A DNA stretch of 64,000 nucleotides from Bradysia coprophila (lineage: Eukaryota > Arthropoda > Insecta > Diptera > Sciaridae), in NCBI RefSeq assembly GCF_014529535.1, contig NW_023503493.1:15284001-15348000 (forward strand), given 5' to 3'. Positions within the stretch are counted from its first letter, which is position 1; each line of letters starts with the position of its first letter. The translations under genes and the position numbers were made by a program. Of this stretch, positions 59,101 through 64,000 are shown piece by piece. Under the pieces are notes generated by a model. That model was not told the origin of the DNA. It worked only from the letters and a program-made list of their open reading frames with translations, and searched no databases.

Positions 59101-61613
59101 AGCTGCTATCACATGATGGGCTCGGCAGGTCCGTCATTGGGAAGGGACTTGTATCAATTGCCCGGCATAGCGAATGCGTTAATTGGAAGCGTTTTCTCAT
59201 GCTTAGATAAGATTCCCGACTATAGACTGAGACCGATAATTCGAGTGTTTTTGAAGCCATTCGTTTATTCATGTCCACCTGCATTCTACGTTGATGTACT
59301 GCTGCCAATATTTGCTCATTTGGCACCATTTAGTAAGTGAATTGTGTTTAGGGTGAGTGAAAGCTAGTCTAATTGCTGTTTCGTTTGATGTTCTACAGTG
59401 CTAAATCGACTGACGGCAAAATGGCAATACATCACCGCATTGTACGAATCGGGTGAATTAGGCGAAGACGTCAACGACACTCAAGAGGTTTTCGAAGATA
59501 TTCTAAATCGAACGCTGACCCGCGAATACTTGGACGTATTGAAAGTGACGCTCGTTGGAGGTACGTTAACCGACCGTGATGGCAGATCAAATAATGACGC
59601 TATGGACCATGATGATAATTCGATGGACGCACCTGCGCACGGTGTTACACGAGCGTCACAATCGGCTATGGCTGTAGAAGTAATCAGTGAATTGGGTGGT
59701 AAAATGCTACGTCACCATTTGACTAGTACCCCCTTAGTGCTTACCATTTTGAGTGGTGTGTACTGGAACGACAGTACGGTTAGTTTAAAGGCAGTCTTAT
59801 TAACTGGTCCAATTGTTCGATTTTTGGCTGGCGAAAATCTGCTTACTCCATCATTGGCATCTAATGTGATGATCGCCGTTCTGCAAGGCTTACAAAGCCA
59901 CGGTCAACACGATTCGAATCAGGTATAGTTCTAGTGCTCGTTCAACTAAGAATTTGTTGAAATTAAATTTCCCTTTTCTATATTCGTCCAGTCGATACTC
60001 ATAACCCTCGGTGTACAAGTCTATGAGATTTTAAGACCGAGGTTTCCACACATTCTGGACATTCTTCAACAAATCCCCCAGATGCCGAATACGATTGTAG
60101 CGGACATTCAAAAATTGGATGAGAAAATTTCATTAGGAGCAACTAGAGGCAACAAGATTGACAAAGCTAAAAAGGATTTGTTTAAAAAGATAACAGCTCC
60201 GGTAAGTGTGCAATCGTTTCTATTCCAATCAATGACGAAAGTCAACGAAGGTTTATGGTCACTAAGCTTTTTCACAAAAGCGATATGGATACATTCTCGC
60301 GTTAATCCTTTGATGAGAAATGACAAAATTGAACACAGCACAATGATACGAAAATGACAATAATATAGGAAGTAGTACGTAGACTGTAAAGCATTTCGCA
60401 TATTTGTTCATCTCTCAGCCAAGTTTGAGTTTTCTTGTATAGTAATTGCTTGGAAGTGTGTTTTTTTGGCTTTATAATCCCATAGGCCAATGGGATTATA
60501 GCCCCTTGTATGCCTCGAGCTCAAAGCTTGTACTAGGCGTAAAAATATGCCAAGCAATTGAGTAATGGCACTTTCACTCTCTTTCAGTTTAAATGTCTTG
60601 TCTTACACATAAAATGTTTACTCATTACCTTACGTAGTATACAATACAAGCCACATACAATACACCGATAGCACTGCAAATTAAGAAGTGGCTTTCATAA
60701 ATGTACAGTTCGGAATCCGAACTTCGGATATCCTTTACTATACATTACATTAAGGGATGTGTTTGGGGTTTAGAATCAAAACAAAACTCGAATCAAAGAC
60801 ACTTGAGGCTGAGCGATAAGTGACTACAACTACTCCATTATCTTTTCAACAAAGCAATACAAACCGAAAGACAACGGAACGAGAAAAATGATTTTCTTGC
60901 GATTTTTATGGGAGCTATGAAGTGAAGACAATCATCAATTTTGGTAACAAAGGAATTTTGAAAAATTCTGAGAAAAGTTTTGTCAGAGTTTTAGGATTTT
61001 TCTAAGGAACTTTTGTGAATTTGAGGGTTTTCGTGAAAAGATTTTTCATTCTTGTTTGTTCGATTGACAAGTGACAAGAGATCTTCCCATTTTGTCGGTC
61101 TCTCCGTTTTCGATCAAAAGTGGTAAAATATGTACAAGTCGTGAATGTTGAGATTTTCATCAAAATTTACAGAATTATTAGAAGCCGTAAATACCATATG
61201 ACCTCATAGTCATAGTGTCTAAATTACAAGTTTTATGTCGATTTGTTCATTATCAAAAATTAGCCCTACTTTTCGTACATATCTTTTCATTTAGACCAAC
61301 GAAAACCTCTACGAAAATCGACTAAAGGTTCAACTCGATCAGTATCACTATCTGTCAGATCATTGGTAGAGCGTATCTTGCTTACATCTTAGTCCATTTA
61401 GTCCATTTTATATTAACAATTTGAATACTAATAAAAACTCCCAATCTTCTTATATTCCAGCTAATCGGCAAAAATTTAGGTCAACTATTTCGTAAGGAAA
61501 TAAAAATTGAGAATTTACCGCCAATGAGTTTTGGAACTCGGAAGCCCTATCATAATATTATGGATGGTAAAGATGATACTGGTATTGCGAAAATCTTTTC
61601 AACCAACAGCTAG
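56134..61613 (+). CDS. Xpo5: Exportin-5 (karyopherin, small RNA exporter)
   Basis: Eleven exons: 56134-56252, 56314-56470, 56533-56766, 56831-57289, 57351-57596, 57664-57893, 57959-58194, 58259-59332, 59399-59922, 59992-60201 and 61461-61613, giving 1213 residues (human XPO5 is 1204). MNPLTTHQSRREAEAACDKF opens the importin-beta N-terminus. PIVRHFGLQLMEHTVKFKW, KREWPQQWTTLLNEL, QRRKDIYQALTVNM, WEALTxF-like IEWDALVTVL, GGFVVGLTESGNPICRNPAT, IPDYRLRPIIRVFLKP and FSTNS at the end all match the family. It is a HEAT-repeat RanGTP-dependent carrier that exports pre-microRNA and other structured RNA. All introns are short except the last (about 1.26 kb). Exon phases all agree. Confidence 0.96.
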
Positions 61614-62537
61614 CTTTGATCAATGAATTGTTATGAGTGGAAATTTAAATAATGTAGACTTATTTTAGCAATTAAAACATTTTATTTTTTCGTTTTTTTT
61701 TTAAGACATGTTTTAAAGCTATTATTCGAATTGTATTTAAACACATGAAAAAATCTGTACCTAAATAAACTTCGAATTTCAAAAAAAAAGTTTTGAGTTT
61801 ATTCAATGTTCAACAGACACTCAACCGCTTACAGTTTTGATTCATTGAGTGCACAATTTTAACAAATCAGAAGCCTGTTTTTCACTATCGAACCATAAAA
61901 ATTTGAAGGGCTCAACAACAACAATAGTTATTCGTTTACCGGGGGGAGAAAGTACTAAAATTTACCGTCCATAACAGATACGTAAATAACTATTTCTTTG
62001 GGAGAATAATATTGCACACGGGAGAGAAAGTGTGGCACTTTTCTAACTAGAAATGTAGGTAAATCACACCGCACGCGTGAAAAAACTAATAAACTATGCG
62101 GATGTTCCTCTTTGAATCATTTTAAGGGAAAAAGAAAGAGCCTCATTTGAATTGAGTAGGCTGTGAATGCGAATGGTCGCAAAATTTTTCTGCTCCATGA
62201 AAATAATTTAAAATTCATAAAATTCCTTCAACAATAAATTTTAAACAAATTGATAAAGGCAGGGGTGAGGAAGAAATCCTGATTAGGACCACATAATGAA
62301 AAAATTTTAAACCCCTTGCACGAGTTGAGCAGCACGTTCGAGGGAATGAGAGGCCGTTGGTGGTCCACGACTCTTGTGAGACTGTTGGAGGTCCTCTTGT
62401 GTGCTTATGCAACCGATTTGCGCTGATGATACAATCCCTGCAACAACTGGAAGTTGGATTTATCGAACGAATTAACAAAATGTTTTGGGCAATTGTCATA
62501 CTAAGTCAAGAAAAATTCCCCCATATGCTAGCAATGT
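61614..62537. other. Exportin-5 3' region and spacer
   Basis: AATAAA at about 61764 is the likely poly(A) signal of exportin-5. The sequence after it is AT-rich. A frame over 62357-62529 has unremarkable content (GGPLVCLCNRFALMIQSLQQ) and no recognised family. Confidence 0.4.
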
Positions 62538-63282
62538 TAAACAGCCTCGATGAAGCGGGTAACAGTGGCAGAGACAGAAATATGCGACATGAGAAAATGC
62601 GACAAAGTGGATCTGTCGTAAAATTTGGAATTTTTTAGCGCAACATTTTTGAATGTTAATTTTCAAGAATTCGATTTGAATTGATTGAACACAAGAAATA
62701 ATAAATATTTTCATAATTAATGCTCGCAACAGATCAAACCTGGCCTGAAACAAGAAAGTCTAATTAAAATCATGTTGGGTTGAGGCTTTTGATTGATCAC
62801 AGGAATTTAATCAGAGAAAATCTCTTCACTTAAACTGAATCAGAAAAAATCTCAGATCTAGAATCTAGACCGACGGGATCATATGAAATGAATCAGGTCG
62901 TTGGAGTGCTTTCCTAGGTTCATATCTCAACGTAACAATTTCTTTGGATCTATTCACATAAAACCAATTTTAATGTTTATGAGAACGAGAACATTGGCCA
63001 TGGAATTTTTCGTTTTTGAAAACATTTAACACCGATTTTATTATTTATGAGAACACTGTCACGGGTGGCACATTATTAATCAATTATTAATATAATAAAA
63101 TCATAATTTTGCACACTTTTTCACAGACAAAACGAAAAATCATCACAATCAACCACATCAAAACAAAAAAAATTAATTTAGAATTTTCACAACTGTCACT
63201 TTTTCGTTGAACCACTTTGTCGCAATATGACGCAACGACAAAACGACTCTGCCACTGTTACCCGCTTCATCGAGGCTGTTTA
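62538..63282. mobile_element. Nonautonomous hAT-like element (745 bp)
   Basis: Inverted ends TAAACAGCCTCGATGAAGCG and the complement ending GAGGCTGTTTA extend about 40 bp (GGGTAACAGTGGCAGAG). A related GCGACAAAGTGG pair lies further in. AGCAATGT flanks both sides (62530-62537 and 63283-63290), an 8-bp duplication. The interior is AT-rich without a transposase. It contains two related blocks with ATTTATGAGAACA or GTTTATGAGAACG. Confidence 0.85.
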
Positions 63283-63290
63283 AGCAATGT

Positions 63291-64000
63291 TATCTACAAA
63301 TTATGTGTAGATGGAAAAGAATGATTCAATGAATGGAGTTGACTGAATAGTTTGTATGTAGTGTGACTTGGTAAGGTCAAGGTCAAACGTAATTGTAAAT
63401 ATTGACAATCGACATTTAGTAGTTAGTCCGATCACTTTGTCAAGCGACGGTGATTGTTATTAGTCATAAGTGCACTGCATGACCCAGCGCTGTTTTTGTC
63501 ACAAACACATAGCACCAAGCTATGGATGACTGACATCAACTGTGAGTAGTCATTCTTCCTGCATAAACAGTCAACAACGAGTAATGGTCCAACCTTGTTT
63601 TAGTGCAGAATGTTTTAAGGTAAAATTTATAATGTTATCCAGACATGCCAGACACACTTATTCCATGTTTGAAGAACTTATTAAATTTAGTTTTGTTAGA
63701 GATCAACAATATATGAAATATTTATTGGAGGGCTTTTGTTGTTGGTCGCTAAGAGTGCCCTAACGAAGATCATCTTTTTTTAGATTTATCAGTTTGGAAT
63801 GATCGAGAGGGCCCGATCTTGAACCACAGATCACGTCATCCTTTGCTTCTTTCCCGTTCATCATATAAATCACGTGAACCTTCCTGTTATATATTAGAAA
63901 TCCGTCTAGTGCTCTAGCTCTAACTTTTCAGAAGGTGTTATGGTATAATCACTTAGACGTATCCGATAGTCTCTATTTTCTAAAGTGATTGTTCAAGTGC
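63291..64000. other. Right-end spacer
   Basis: Nothing recognised. Open frames are short and without family features. Confidence 0.4.

Noticed and set aside
1-64000. tRNA, rRNA, CRISPR arrays and bacterial-type operons
   Set aside because: I looked for tRNA B-box-like GGTTCRANNCC, regular spacer repeats and Shine-Dalgarno-led gene strings and saw none. Covariance-model scans were not possible here.

Overview
The window reads as nuclear DNA of an insect, most likely a lower dipteran such as a fungus gnat (Sciaridae). The support is AT-rich spacers, introns mostly of 60-100 bp, proteins that align residue for residue (from memory) with insect and vertebrate families, and dense short inverted-repeat elements. 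The order and genus are inference. Exon coordinates were read by hand from splice sites, reading frame and remembered family sequences.

Layout. 1-14.7 kb is gene-poor. It holds a hairpin-rich repeat, several hAT-like miniature elements, a LINE-like reverse-transcriptase tail and scattered minus-strand exons that may form one membrane-protein gene with resemblance to the gamete fusogen HAP2/GCS1 (tentative). 14.7-18.5 kb is a testis-specific Ser/Thr kinase (minus), whose third intron carries two fold-back elements. 18.7-20.2 kb is a second copy of the hairpin-rich repeat. 20.9-28.4 kb is compact: CFAP263/CCDC113 (+), RpL39 (-), mRpS27 (+) and Nup37 (-). A decayed duplicate of the mRpS27 3' end lies between the last two. 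28.6-30.3 kb holds miniature elements and a small LTR-type fossil. 30.7-33.0 kb is CCDC22 (+), followed by a broken NB-ARC/TPR gene. 35.1-36.5 kb is an arrestin-domain protein (-), 37.3-38.2 kb is SARAF (-) and 39.9-40.1 kb is EMRE (+). 43.5-46.4 kb is a large secreted low-complexity and coiled-coil protein (-). 46.8-48.4 kb is a 1.6 kb near-perfect inverted repeat. 50.5-53.8 kb is transaldolase (-) and 56.1-61.6 kb is exportin-5 (+). The right end holds a 745 bp nonautonomous hAT-like element.

How genes relate. Most are housekeeping genes: ribosome, mitoribosome, nuclear pore, nuclear export, pentose phosphate and the CCC complex. Two divergent genes (TSSK and CFAP263) point to sperm and axoneme function. 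Two other divergent genes (SARAF and EMRE) regulate calcium entry in different compartments. The secreted protein at 43.5-46.4 kb looks like a salivary, silk or cocoon product. I saw no tRNA, rRNA, CRISPR array or bacterial operon.
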